Shown: positions 1-8,440 of the stretch, piece after piece
How the letters are laid out: each line of letters begins with the position of its first letter
Numbering within the stretch: the first letter of the stretch is position 1
Source: Marinomonas sp. CT5
GTDB taxonomy: Bacteria > Pseudomonadota > Gammaproteobacteria > Pseudomonadales > Marinomonadaceae
DNA length: 64,000 bases
Reading direction: 5' to 3'
NCBI RefSeq assembly: GCF_018336975.1
Contig: NZ_CP025572.1
Location: 1,521,910-1,585,909, forward strand
Position numbers and translations under genes: made by a program
The notes under the pieces: generated by a model
Told to the model about the DNA's origin: nothing
The model's input: only the letters and a program-made list of their open reading frames with translations
Database searches by the model: none

Positions 1-1
1 C

Positions 2-1627
2 AACGAGCTGGTCGCCAAACTCTGGAAGCTGTGCGACAACCTACGCGATGGTGGTGTGTCCTACCAAAACTATGTGAACGAACTGGCTTCTTTGCTGTTT
101 TTAAAAATGTGCGAACAAACTGGCCAAGAAGAAGATCTCTTGCCAGAAGGTTACCGTTGGAAGGATCTAACCAGCAAAATTGGCATAGAGCAGCACAGCT
201 TTTACAAAACCTTATTAAACAAGTTGGATGGTGATCATCATGCCATAGTGCAAGCCATATTTCTTAACGCCACGACCACTATCACTCAGCCGGCCCAATT
301 GACTGAACTCATCACCAATATGGACAAGCTCGATTGGTACGACACCGATGGCACAGGCAAAGGCCGTGATGATTTTGGTGACATGTACGAAGGCTTGTTA
401 CAGAAAAACGCCAACGAAACCAAATCCGGCGCGGGGCAGTACTTTACGCCTCGTCCTTTGATCAGCGCCATTGTTGAGCTGATGAAGCCGCAACCGCGCG
501 AGATTATCCAAGATCCAGCGGCAGGCACAGCAGGCTTCTTGATCGAAGCCGATAAATACATCAAAGCCCACAGCAATAACCTTGAAGACTTGCCCGACGA
601 CATACAGACATTCCAAATGGAGCGCGCTTTTATCGGTCTAGAGCTGGTGCCTGAGACGCGCCGTTTGGCCTTGATGAACTGTTTATTGCACGACATCGAA
701 GGCGACAGCGAACACGGTGCGATTCGTTTGGGTAACACCTTGGGTGCCGATGGCGAGAGCATTCCCAAAGCCAATCTTGTGTTATCTAACCCGCCGTTTG
801 GCAGCGCGTCCAGCAGCAATATCACCCGTAAATTTATTCACCCAACGGGCAATAAGCAGCTGTGCTTTATACAACACATTATCGAAACGCTGGAACCTGG
901 TGGCCGCGCGGCGGTGGTAATTCCCGATAACGTGTTGTTTGAAGGCGGCAAGGGCACGGACATCCGCCGCGACCTAATGAACAAGTGTAACCTACATACC
1001 ATTCTGCGCTTGCCAACGGGCATCTTCTACGCCGCTGGGGTGAAAACCAACGTGCTCTTTTTCCAAAAAGGCACCCCAGACAACCCACAGCAAGACATGG
1101 ATTGCACGCAAGAAACTTGGGTCTACGATATGCGCACCAATATGCAAACCTTTGGGAAACGCCGCATGTTAACCGACGCCCATTTTGATGCTTTTATCGC
1201 TGCCTATGGGGACGACGCCAACGGCCAATCGCTACGGGAAGAGGGCGTCTATCAGCAAATGGGCGAAATCGACGGTCTTTCTACCGAAGAAGGTGAGGAT
1301 ACTGCCCGCTGGCGCAGATTTAGCCGCGACTATATTCGCGAGCAAAAAGGCGACAGCCTAGATATAGCTTGGTTAAAAGACCTAGAAGCTAGCAACTCTG
1401 AAAACCTGCCCGAGCCAGACATACTGGCTGGCGAAGCCATGGCGGAACTGACCGAAGCCATGAGCGAGCTGTATCGACTGATGCAAGCCCTTGGTGCCGA
1501 CGATGAAGCCGAAGCGCAAAAGCAACTGCTAGAACAAGCCTTTGGACTGGAAGAAAAAGCCGTCGAAGGGAATCCAGAGCAAGGCAATAAAAAAGGCCAA
1601 AGTGAGCTATTTGGAGGCCAAGCGTGA
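2..1627 (+). CDS. hsdM: Type I restriction-modification DNA methyltransferase subunit M (5' end outside window)
   Basis: HsdM transfers a methyl group from S-adenosylmethionine to the N6 of adenine at the site chosen by HsdS. The frame is open from base 2, reading NELVAKLWKLCDNLRDGG, which is normal HsdM N-terminal sequence, so the true start lies just left of the window and the GTG at 56 is internal. The SAM-binding motif I reads DPAAGTAGF (bases 512-538; the usual Cys of DPACGTGG is Ala) and the catalytic motif IV reads NPPFG (bases 788-802). The acidic, helical C-terminal part is typical of the family. The stop overlaps the GTG start of hsdS. No hsdR is visible; it may lie to the left. Confidence 0.95.
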   Translation, partial: NELVAKLWKLCDNLRDGGVSYQNYVNELASLLFLKMCEQTGQEEDLLPEGYRWKDLTSKIGIEQHSFYKTLLNKLDGDHHAIVQAIFLNATTTITQPAQLTELITNMDKLDWYDTDGTGKGRDDFGDMYEGLLQKNANETKSGAGQYFTPRPLISAIVELMKPQPREIIQDPAAGTAGFLIEADKYIKAHSNNLEDLPDDIQTFQMERAFIGLELVPETRRLALMNCLLHDIEGDSEHGAIRLGNTLGADGESIPKANLVLSNPPFGSASSSNITRKFIHPTGNKQLCFIQHIIETLEPGGRAAVVIPDNVLFEGGKGTDIRRDLMNKCNLHTILRLPTGIFYAAGVKTNVLFFQKGTPDNPQQDMDCTQETWVYDMRTNMQTFGKRRMLTDAHFDAFIAAYGDDANGQSLREEGVYQQMGEIDGLSTEEGEDTARWRRFSRDYIREQKGDSLDIAWLKDLEASNSENLPEPDILAGEAMAELTEAMSELYRLMQALGADDEAEAQKQLLEQAFGLEEKAVEGNPEQGNKKGQSELFGGQA

Positions 1628-2988
1628 GCGAATTGCCGAAAGGGTGGGTTGAAGAAAAGATTGAAGTAGTTAATGAGTATAAGGCTCAGACACTAAATCC
1701 TTTAAAGTTCCCAGACGAAATGTTTGAGCTTTTTAGTGTGCCTATTTTCCCAACAGGTAGAGCTGAATTTATTTTAGGGAAAGATATAGGATCAACTAAG
1801 CAAGTAGTAAGAGAAGGTGATGTTCTGTTATGTAAAATCAACCCCAGAATTAATAGAGTATGGGTAGTTACAGAGAGCAAGGGGCATCGTCAAATAGCAT
1901 CATCTGAGTGGATTGTTTTTCGATCAAACTTGCAAAATGGCCATTTCATAAGATACTTCTTTACCTCTGAAAGATTTCGAACTTTATTATGCTCAGATAT
2001 AAGTGGCGTTGGCGGCTCTTTGACTAGAGCTAAGCCGAAATTAGTTTCTAAATACCATCTTGTACTAGCTCCCCTAGCCGAACAAAAACGCATCGTCGAA
2101 AAACTCGATCAAGTCTTGGCGCAGGTGGACACCATCAAAGCTCGCCTCGACGGCATCCCTGCCATCCTCAAACGCTTCCGCCAATCCGTCCTCGCCGCCG
2201 CAGTGAGTGGGAAATTGACTGAGGAGTGGAGGGGGATGAATGTATTAGCTTTTGCTTCTCTATCAATTAACGAGTTTCGTGGAAAAGCATTGAGTACTTT
2301 GCCTAATAGCTGGAGCTGGAAAAAATTTGGTGAGGTTGTGGAGATAGCCTCTAATTTAGTCAATCCACTAGAAACTCCTAATGATATTCATATTGCACCG
2401 AATCATATAGAGCCTAGAACAGGGAAGTTGTTAGAATTTAAAACGGTTGAAGAAGATGCAGTGAAAAGCTCTAAACATCGTTTTTATTCAGGTCAAATCC
2501 TTTACTCTAAAATTCGACCTTATTTGTGTAAGGCTGCCCTTGTTCACTTTAGTGGTCTTTGTAGTGCGGATATGTACCCTTTAAATACGGAGTTGGAGAA
2601 AAAGTATTTATTGAATTGGTTGCTCTCAGAGCAATTTACTTTTTGGGCTGCTAATGCTAACAGTAGAACAGTTTTACCAAAAATAAATAAGAAGCAGTTG
2701 TCTGAAATTCCAGTACCAGTACCATCTCAAGAAGAACAAACCGAAATCGTCCGCCTTGTGGATCAATACTTTGCCTTTGCCGACACTATCGAAAAGCAAG
2801 TGCAAAAAGCCCAACAGCGGGTCGATAAACTCACCCAATCCATCTTAGCCAAAGCCTTCCGCGGCGAGCTAGTGCCACAAGATCCAAGCGACGAACCCGC
2901 CGACCAACTGCTTAAACGCATCGCCGCCGCCCGCGCGGAAAGCGAAGCCCTTGCCAAGGCCGCAAAGAAGGTTGGGAAGAAAAAGTAA
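1624..2988 (+). CDS. hsdS: Type I restriction-modification specificity subunit S
   Basis: HsdS recognises the bipartite DNA target and bridges the HsdM subunits. The 454-residue protein has the standard layout: target recognition domain 1 (about 1-145), a helical conserved spacer (about 150-205, LAEQKRIVEKLDQVLAQVD), target recognition domain 2 (about 215-370) and a second helical repeat (about 375-440, QEEQTEIVRLVDQYFAFAD). It starts with GTG overlapping the hsdM stop; GGAGG at 1613-1617 lies six bases upstream. The DNA of the two recognition domains is visibly richer in A+T than the spacer repeats, the usual mosaic sign of domain exchange. The target sequence cannot be predicted by eye. Confidence 0.95.
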   Translation: MSELPKGWVEEKIEVVNEYKAQTLNPLKFPDEMFELFSVPIFPTGRAEFILGKDIGSTKQVVREGDVLLCKINPRINRVWVVTESKGHRQIASSEWIVFRSNLQNGHFIRYFFTSERFRTLLCSDISGVGGSLTRAKPKLVSKYHLVLAPLAEQKRIVEKLDQVLAQVDTIKARLDGIPAILKRFRQSVLAAAVSGKLTEEWRGMNVLAFASLSINEFRGKALSTLPNSWSWKKFGEVVEIASNLVNPLETPNDIHIAPNHIEPRTGKLLEFKTVEEDAVKSSKHRFYSGQILYSKIRPYLCKAALVHFSGLCSADMYPLNTELEKKYLLNWLLSEQFTFWAANANSRTVLPKINKKQLSEIPVPVPSQEEQTEIVRLVDQYFAFADTIEKQVQKAQQRVDKLTQSILAKAFRGELVPQDPSDEPADQLLKRIAAARAESEALAKAAKKVGKKK

Positions 2989-3018
2989 AAAGACAGAGAA
3001 GTGTTAACCCCCTCCCAG

Positions 3019-3040
3019 CCTCCCCCTTAGCAGGGGGAGG
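3019..3040. repeat. GC-rich palindrome after hsdS
   Basis: CCTCCCCC (3019-3026) and GGGGGAGG (3033-3040) form a perfect 8-bp stem around TTAGCA. No T run follows on either strand, so it is a poor intrinsic terminator. It looks like a dispersed extragenic palindrome and lies next to the broken end of the remnant gene at 3056-3175. Other copies were not found in this window. Confidence 0.5.
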
Positions 3041-3055
3041 AGCCAGTTGGTTTGT

Positions 3056-3175
3056 CTAAGTTTGTTTGGCTCGGGAGCCAAACAAGGTCACTTTTTCAAT
3101 GTCTGGATACGTCGTGAATATCTCAGACATTTTTTGCAGTAATTGGTTTGGAATATCGTATTGCGAAAGTGTCAT
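3056..3175 (-). pseudogene. Truncated MNT-type nucleotidyltransferase (antitoxin-like) remnant
   Basis: Read on the minus strand from the ATG at 3175, this gives 39 codons ending KVTLFGSRAKQT and a stop. The segment VTLFGSRAK matches the start of the nucleotidyltransferase fold in minimal nucleotidyltransferases (MNT), where it is normally followed within about ten residues by the catalytic GSDIDL motif. Here the frame ends before any catalytic Asp, so it is a broken gene end rather than a working small protein. The break lies beside the GC-rich palindrome at 3019-3040. The start overlaps the stop of the upstream fragment as ATGA, the coupling seen in HEPN-MNT pairs. The family call rests on one motif. 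Confidence 0.5.
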
Positions 3176-3273
3176 AGGTAGTCTTTTAACACCGTCCAAG
3201 CCTGTTGGTGAGTGAATTTGAATCCAGTCGGTTTTCCAAAGTATGAACTACAGAAATAGGCGTGCGAGGTGGG
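3172..3273 (-). pseudogene. Possible HEPN-domain fragment upstream of the nucleotidyltransferase remnant
   Basis: Between the iclR stop and the MNT remnant, the same minus strand reads a 33-codon frame containing GFKFTHQQAWTVLKDYL. This resembles the helix FEFTYELAWKTLKDYL found early in HI0074-type HEPN proteins, partners of MNT nucleotidyltransferases. There is no start codon left in the frame, and a normal HEPN protein would continue for about 80 more residues. The fragment directly follows the iclR stop in the same frame. I read it as the other half of a decayed toxin-antitoxin module. The similarity is short and was judged from memory. Confidence 0.35.
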
Positions 3274-4053
3274 CTATTTGTTGGTGAGTTGTTTACTGAT
3301 CTCGTCAGCAGTATTGAGCAGCTGTTGGGCGAAGGTGTCGGCAAAGGTTTCTTCGCTGGCGAAGTTTTTAGACCAGATAAGGTTGATACAGGCACGTATT
3401 GTTCCGTCTACAAAGATGGGCGCGGCGATGGCTCTATAACCATCACTGATTTCTCTCCCTCCGAAGTAGGAGGGCGCACGAAAGGCGTATCCTTGTTTGC
3501 GGATTCTGTCACGAATAGCAGGCCATGTGTCATAAAAATGCTGGCGTTCTTGTTCTGTGGATGACTGTTTTTGCCAAGTGTTTTGTAGGTAACCCTCAAT
3601 ACTATCTGGGTCGCTAAAGGCCAGAAAAACACGACCAGCAGCTGAATCCAGAGTGCTTACTTTCACTTGGATACGACAATCTGGAACATAGACTCGTGTT
3701 AGTGTTCGAGTACTTTCTACCAGCACAATATCTTTTTCTATTGGGATAAAAATATCGGTTGGCCACATGACCTTTGCGGTTAACGCTTCTGCATAATGGC
3801 ATATGGTTTCAATAAGAGGTTGGTCAGCTGGTGGTATATGAATCTCTGCTTGCTGCGGTAGCAATACATTGCTGCGATAGCGCTGATCAAGTAAGTTTTG
3901 TCGTACTAGGCGCTTTTCACATAACAGCTTAAGTAAGCGGTGAGCGGTGGTTTTGGGGATGCCAGTTCGTCTGGCAATTTCGGAAAGCGTTAACCCTTGA
4001 GCGTTGCCAAGTTCTGCTAAGATTTGGATACCACGATCAAGGGCTAAGGTCAT
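3274..4053 (-). CDS. IclR-family transcriptional regulator
   Basis: A 259-residue DNA-binding regulator. The N-terminal winged helix-turn-helix (about residues 5-65) contains LTLSEIARRTGIPKTTAHRL, a classic IclR recognition helix. The rest (about 80-255) is the IclR effector-binding domain, ending in the usual helix. The neighbour upstream on the same strand is the metallo-hydrolase gene, 80 bases away, and the two could be cotranscribed. No ligand is evident. The start has no clear ribosome-binding site; the ATG at 4053 gives the expected family length. Confidence 0.88.
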   Translation of the reverse strand: MTLALDRGIQILAELGNAQGLTLSEIARRTGIPKTTAHRLLKLLCEKRLVRQNLLDQRYRSNVLLPQQAEIHIPPADQPLIETICHYAEALTAKVMWPTDIFIPIEKDIVLVESTRTLTRVYVPDCRIQVKVSTLDSAAGRVFLAFSDPDSIEGYLQNTWQKQSSTEQERQHFYDTWPAIRDRIRKQGYAFRAPSYFGGREISDGYRAIAAPIFVDGTIRACINLIWSKNFASEETFADTFAQQLLNTADEISKQLTNK

Positions 4054-4133
4054 AGGGCTATTTATATGAGTTCTTCGTAAATATGCCGCTGAACAAAAGC
4101 CAGAAGCATTGTGTTATTGAAATGTATCAGTCT

Positions 4134-5036
4134 TTATTCAAATACATCAAGGTCGTGGGCTAAGACAACCTTGCCATCGTAGTGCTTACGAACTTGGTCT
4201 GCGGTAGATTCTTCCGGTTCATCATCGTTAAGTACATGACTTAACACTAGCAATTTCGGTCTTGCCGCATTGGCTATTTTGGCCACAGCAGAGGCGGTGG
4301 TATGGGCTTCCAAAAAGTATTTAGCCAGTTTCTCTGGAGTTTTCTTTAATGATTCATCATTAAGGACTTCGTGTACCAGAATATCTACCCCTTTGGACAT
4401 CTCGATGAGCTTTTCACTGTAAGCGGTATCACCAGAAATTACGATGCTTTTATCTGGTGTCGTGATTTTGTAGCCAAACGCCGGTTTGATATGCCCATGT
4501 GGTACATCGAATGCTTCAATAGTGACGTCCCCGTCTTTTACTATCCAACCGCCATGCTCGTATTCGTGTACTTGGGTTTTATATAAGTCTGGATTTTTAA
4601 TCGGCTGTGAGCCATTGATGCGAAGATCCAAGTCGGCTTTTAACATCTCGTAGTAGCCATTGGTCATGGCTTGTGTTCCTTTTGGGCCATAAACAGAAAT
4701 TTGTTTCGTACGGTGCCACCAAAAGGTCGATGCCAGTTCGGGGTAATCCAAAATATGATCACTGTGCAAGTGTGTTAAAAAGAGGTGGTTAATATTTGAA
4801 GGGAACAATTGAGGGAAGCCATTGCTTGCCGCTTGAATGGCGCGGTGCACCGATCCTGGTCCAATATCAAAGACATAGGCCGTATCGTTATAGATTACGG
4901 CGGTGGAAGACCCAACACGTTCAGGGTTGGGGACCGGGGTTCCTGTCCCAAGCGTAATGAGCTGGGTCTGCGCTAGAAGCGGTGTCGCCAATAGGCTGAA
5001 TGAGAGAAAAGCATAGTGAGGTAAATGTTTCATCAT
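4134..5036 (-). CDS. Exported metallo-beta-lactamase-fold hydrolase
   Basis: About 300 residues. The motif THLHSDHILDY supplies the HxHxDH zinc ligands; GDTAYSE and VLSHVL supply the later Asp and His, as in the RNase Z/arylsulfatase branch of the fold. The N-terminus from the ATG pair at 5036/5033 is a clear signal peptide (MKHLPHYAFLSFSLLATPLLA, cleavage after about residue 22), so the enzyme acts in the periplasm, unlike RNase Z. An in-frame ATG at 5120 would place 28 polar residues before the signal and is unlikely. The substrate is unknown; a cyclic nucleotide, sulfate ester or lactone are family possibilities. The IclR regulator lies directly downstream. Confidence 0.8.
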   Translation of the reverse strand: MMKHLPHYAFLSFSLLATPLLAQTQLITLGTGTPVPNPERVGSSTAVIYNDTAYVFDIGPGSVHRAIQAASNGFPQLFPSNINHLFLTHLHSDHILDYPELASTFWWHRTKQISVYGPKGTQAMTNGYYEMLKADLDLRINGSQPIKNPDLYKTQVHEYEHGGWIVKDGDVTIEAFDVPHGHIKPAFGYKITTPDKSIVISGDTAYSEKLIEMSKGVDILVHEVLNDESLKKTPEKLAKYFLEAHTTASAVAKIANAARPKLLVLSHVLNDDEPEESTADQVRKHYDGKVVLAHDLDVFE

Positions 5037-5404
5037 AATCGGAAATCGCTCTGTTATTTTTATTGGACGAAATGGTTTATGGTGCGGCAAGTTGGTATTA
5101 CTTGCTGTAATAACCAACACCTCACCATCATTATTGCAAAGCGATTAGAGGTAAACTGAAATATAGAATCTGTTCCGCTGAATGGAACAAAATGAAAAAG
5201 GTACAATGCGATAAAGACAATGACTTCGTCGCCTGCATGGAATGTAATTTTTAAAAAGTGAACTCGACTTTTTGTTTGTACTAGCCCCTCATCTGAGCCG
5301 TAAGGCTCACTTGCTCTGTCGTTGTTTCTTTGTGATGGCCAGATATTTGTCAGGGAAAAACTGTTAGGGGGCTTTTAAATAGCCACCTATTCAGTATTTA
5401 GTGC
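5037..5404. other. Intergenic region without a recognisable gene
   Basis: This stretch separates the metallo-hydrolase start from the end of the phosphatase gene. The only structure I see is a small hairpin, TGAGCC-GTAA-GGCTCA (5294-5309), with no T run after it. The part near 5040-5160 presumably holds the minus-strand promoter of the metallo-hydrolase. No coding frame looks genuine. Confidence 0.5.
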
Positions 5405-6259
5405 CTAGTTTCGAAAATACTCAGCCAGTACTTGCCATTGCTCTTCTGATTGAGCGGCGAGCATTTCGCCATCGAGTAGGGTTGGACTGTATTCTTGGCC
5501 ATCAAGGGTTCGGCAGATGCCACCCGCCTCGGTGTGAACCAATGCCCCTGCGGCGTGATCCCAAGGCAGCATTTTGTAGGTTAGGCTGAAGTGAAAGTGG
5601 CCTTGGGCGATTTGTCGATAAGCGGGACAAGAGGGTAGGTTGTTGATGCGTACAAAGCGAGACGCTTTTAGGGCAAAGTCTCGTTTTCTCTCATCACTGT
5701 AAGAGTTTACCGACATGATGCCCGCGAGTTTATCTAGCTCGGGTTCGGCAGTGATATGCAAGGGCAGAGGTACTTGAGTGGGTACTTGATTCTTGCCTTT
5801 TTCTTTCATGGCGGTGCGTTGGAAAAAAGCGCCTTCTCCTAGATTGGCATAAATCCAGTCGTCGTTTACTGGGTCGTAGAGTAAACCAAAACGTGTGACC
5901 CCTTTTACGACCACGGCAAGTATGATTCCAAAATCCGATAAACCATGAGCGTAGTTCCACGTGCCGTCGATTGGGTCGATGATGACACAAGTGTCCGCAG
6001 TGGCGATTTTGTCGATTGTTGAGGGATCATCGGCGACGGCTTCTTCACCGACGATTTCCCAATCAGGAAACGCGTGTTGGATTTCACTGGTGATAAAGGC
6101 TTCGCTGGCTTTGTCGGCAATGGTAACAAGGTCCGTTAAGCTGCTTTTGGTTTCTACATCGGCAGCACTGAGTTGGCGAAAGCTAGGCATGACAATCTCT
6201 TGGCCTGCTCTACGGACGATGCTGATCAGTCTTTCTTGAGTTGGTTTATCGAGGTTCAT
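5405..6259 (-). CDS. Inositol monophosphatase family phosphatase
   Basis: A 284-residue Mg2+-dependent phosphatase of the IMPase/CysQ/HisN superfamily. Metal ligands are in place: GEEAV (71-75), DPIDGTWNYAHG (95-106) and PWDHAAGALV (232-241). The first motif has TWNY where many relatives have TxNF, a minor change. The superfamily acts on inositol phosphates, 3'-phosphoadenosine phosphate, histidinol phosphate or sugar bisphosphates, and sequence alone does not choose. It stands alone on the minus strand, next to the sugar locus but separated from it by about 175 bases. Confidence 0.85.
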   Translation of the reverse strand: MNLDKPTQERLISIVRRAGQEIVMPSFRQLSAADVETKSSLTDLVTIADKASEAFITSEIQHAFPDWEIVGEEAVADDPSTIDKIATADTCVIIDPIDGTWNYAHGLSDFGIILAVVVKGVTRFGLLYDPVNDDWIYANLGEGAFFQRTAMKEKGKNQVPTQVPLPLHITAEPELDKLAGIMSVNSYSDERKRDFALKASRFVRINNLPSCPAYRQIAQGHFHFSLTYKMLPWDHAAGALVHTEAGGICRTLDGQEYSPTLLDGEMLAAQSEEQWQVLAEYFRN

Positions 6260-6433
6260 ACGTCGCCATTCCTTTTATTTGACTTAGATGAGAAGGAATT
6301 ATACCTGATGAGTACGAGAAGTAATGGGTACTTGGATTAATTTTGAATCGTTTTAATGCATAAAAAAGATCTATTGAATAATCACTAGATCATTTATATG
6401 CAGTTATTGGTTGCCTTATATATTGAGTGCTGA

Positions 6434-7219
6434 TTAAGACATGATAAGTCCGCCATCGACATTAATTGCTTGTCCTGTAATGTAAGCGGCGTCTGGACCC
6501 GCTAGGAAAGCGATTAGCCCAGCAACTTCCTTTACTGTACCTGCACGTTTCATCGGGATGTTTTCTAACCAAGAGTTCATTAGTTCACCAGGTTTAAAAT
6601 CTCCCATTAGTTGACCCCATACACGGTCATTGTAGTCCCACATGTCGGTATGTATGATGCCTGGGCAAATGGAATTTACTGTAATGTTATCTGTTGCTAC
6701 TTCTTTCGCTAAGCTTTGTGTTAACCCTATGACTCCAAATTTACTAGCTGCGTAATGAGGTGTATAGATAAAACCATCTCTTGCTTGACCGGAAGCTGTG
6801 TTGATTATACGACCGCCGTCTCCTGTTTTTTTCATGTAGCTGATGGCTTCTTTGCAGCAAAAAAACATGCCTTTTGTATTTACATCTAGAGTCATATCCC
6901 AGTCTTTTTCAGTGACATCTTCTAGCTTTGAAATGCGAATGACTCCTGCATTTTGAATGGAAATGTCGATAGATCCCATTAATTTAAATGCTTGTTTGTA
7001 AAAGGCTTTAATAGCGTTTACCGAGCTTACGTCGCATTCGAGAAAACTGATAATTTGTTGTGGAAAGTTGTTTTTTAGTTTTTCTAATGTTGGAGCGTAA
7101 TCTTTGTCTATTGTTCCGACAACAACATTGAATCCGTCGTGTAAAAAGCGCTCAGTAATACCTAAACCTATTCCTTTGTTACCACCACATACGACGACAT
7201 TTTTATATTTATTAGTCAT
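6434..7219 (-). CDS. SDR-family dehydrogenase divergent from the sugar ABC operon
   Basis: A 261-residue classical short-chain dehydrogenase/reductase. The nucleotide-binding glycine motif reads CGGNKGIGLG (11-20; the usual first TG is CG), followed by NAG (90-92), catalytic Ser143, and Tyr156/Lys160 in YAASK. It ends in the family's TGQAINVDGG. It is transcribed away from the ABC importer across a shared 218-base control region, and a GAATAAAAATTC element sits about 32 bases before its start, like those before the other units of the locus. I infer oxidation or reduction of the imported sugar or polyol. The exact substrate is unknown. Confidence 0.85.
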   Translation of the reverse strand: MTNKYKNVVVCGGNKGIGLGITERFLHDGFNVVVGTIDKDYAPTLEKLKNNFPQQIISFLECDVSSVNAIKAFYKQAFKLMGSIDISIQNAGVIRISKLEDVTEKDWDMTLDVNTKGMFFCCKEAISYMKKTGDGGRIINTASGQARDGFIYTPHYAASKFGVIGLTQSLAKEVATDNITVNSICPGIIHTDMWDYNDRVWGQLMGDFKPGELMNSWLENIPMKRAGTVKEVAGLIAFLAGPDAAYITGQAINVDGGLIMS

Positions 7220-7250
7220 GAAACCACCTGTTAATAATATTTTGTTTTAT

Positions 7251-7262
7251 GAATAAAAATTC
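7251..7262. promoter_or_regulatory. Candidate operator copy 1 (upstream of minus-strand SDR gene)
   Basis: GAATAAAAATTC, an imperfect inverted repeat. The surrounding 16 bases (7248-7263) match 7381-7396 at 15 of 16 positions. It lies just upstream of the minus-strand SDR start. See the related copies at 7384-7395 and 11851-11862; the SorC-family regulator at 15155-16105 is the likely binder. Confidence 0.5.
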
Positions 7263-7330
7263 ACATTAGAATATTTAATCATTCCGAGTCAATGATAAGT
7301 TGTTTTTGTTGGTTCTGTGTTTTTAATTAC

Positions 7331-7360
7331 TTGACAGCTTATCCGAGAAATGAATAGTAT
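7331..7360 (+). promoter_or_regulatory. Predicted sigma-70 promoter of the sugar ABC operon
   Basis: TTGACA (7331-7336), an exact consensus -35, is followed after 18 bases by TAGTAT (7355-7360), a fair -10. The inverted repeat at 7360-7401 starts at the -10 edge and covers the expected start point, a typical repressor position. The first gene starts at 7438. Confidence 0.6.
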
Positions 7361-7401
7361 GTATTGAATAATTAAACATATATGAATAAATATTCAATAC
7401 A
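7360..7401. promoter_or_regulatory. Candidate operator: 11-bp inverted repeat over the transcription start
   Basis: TGTATTGAATA (7360-7370) and its exact reverse complement TATTCAATACA (7391-7401) have centres 31 bp apart, close to three helical turns. The second arm includes copy 2 of the shared element (GAATAAATATTC, 7384-7395). The half-sites contain ATTGAA/TTCAAT, as I recall for the operator of the SorC-family DeoR of Bacillus subtilis. This suits binding by a tetrameric SorC-type regulator. Confidence 0.55.
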
Positions 7402-7437
7402 AATATAAAAACAAAACAATTTATTGGAGTGATAGCT

Positions 7438-8388
7438 ATGCTGCGTAGCCGAGTTAGTGCATCTTTCTTATTCGGTGGTTCTACAGGCCCATTAATTGGT
7501 CTGTTGCTACTCTGTTTTTTCCTCTCTTTTACGACCGAGTCGTTCTTTTCGTTACGTAATTTTGTCAATATTCTCGATCAAATAACTGTTCTAGGTATTC
7601 TTGCAGTTGGAATGACCTTTGTGATTTTAATTGGCGGGATTGATCTTTCTGTCGGTTCTATACTTGCCCTGTGCGGCATGGTTATGGGGTATTTTGCTAA
7701 AGAGTTAGGTTGGTCAATGGAAGCGGCTATCGCGGTTGGCTTACTTGCTTCTGCTGTAGCTGGTCTTGTGTCTGGGTCGTTAATTGCTTTTTTCCGAGTT
7801 CCTGCGTTTATAGCTACCTTAGCGATGATGTCTGCAGCCCGTGGATTAGCCAATATGGTTAGTGATGGGCATCAAATTATTAGTTTTCCTGCTTGGTTTA
7901 ATTTGATGGCGGTTATCCGTTACGGCGGTATTTTGACAATTACTGTTGGCATTATGCTCGCAGTGTTTGTTCTTTGTTGGGCCTATCTAAAATTCACTTC
8001 GGGCGGACGTAGCCTATACGCTATTGGTGGTAATGCAGAGGTTGCCCGTCTTGCAGGTATTAAAGTGAAGCTACATACGGTCGGTGTTTATGTCTTTGCT
8101 GCGGTTTTGTCTGGTGTGGCTGGAGTATTACTTGGCGCTAGACTTGATTCGGTACAGCCTCAGGCAGGTGTTTCATATGAACTTGATGCTATCGCTGCTG
8201 TGGTTATTGGCGGCACTAGTTTGTCGGGCGGCACAGGCAGTTTAGTTGGCACAATTATTGGGGTTTTGATTATCGGTGTTCTGCGTAATGGGCTGAATCT
8301 TTTAGGTGTTTCTCCATTCATGCAACAAGTGGTGATTGGTCTTGTTATTGCGTTAGCTGTCTCTATTGAGGCATTGAAAAAGAAATAA
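7438..8388 (+). CDS. Ribose-type ABC transporter permease
   Basis: A 316-residue integral membrane protein of the RbsC/AraH/XylH type that forms the inner-membrane channel of a monosaccharide importer. It has about eight to ten hydrophobic segments and the family signatures GGIDLSVGS and, near the end, AVVIGGTSLSGGTGS. The ATG at 7438 has GGAG eight bases upstream; the GTG at 7429 overlaps that site and is less likely. It is the first gene of the plus-strand unit. Permease-receptor-ATPase is an uncommon order, because the receptor more often comes first. Confidence 0.92.
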   Translation: MLRSRVSASFLFGGSTGPLIGLLLLCFFLSFTTESFFSLRNFVNILDQITVLGILAVGMTFVILIGGIDLSVGSILALCGMVMGYFAKELGWSMEAAIAVGLLASAVAGLVSGSLIAFFRVPAFIATLAMMSAARGLANMVSDGHQIISFPAWFNLMAVIRYGGILTITVGIMLAVFVLCWAYLKFTSGGRSLYAIGGNAEVARLAGIKVKLHTVGVYVFAAVLSGVAGVLLGARLDSVQPQAGVSYELDAIAAVVIGGTSLSGGTGSLVGTIIGVLIIGVLRNGLNLLGVSPFMQQVVIGLVIALAVSIEALKKK

Positions 8389-8440
8389 AAATGGATGTTT
8401 TAGTAATCAAATGAATGGATGTTAGATCGAAGTGAAATTC

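Noticed and set aside
286..825. Long antisense frame opposite hsdM
   Set aside because: It mirrors the codon pattern of hsdM and has no recognisable protein features; similar antisense frames under other genes were dropped for the same reason.
3062..3085. Perfect inverted repeat with 11-base arms and a 2-base loop, with T5 nearby
   Set aside because: It coincides with the codons for LFGSRAKQ in the nucleotidyltransferase remnant, where this pattern arises from codon choice; a 2-base loop is also poor for a terminator.
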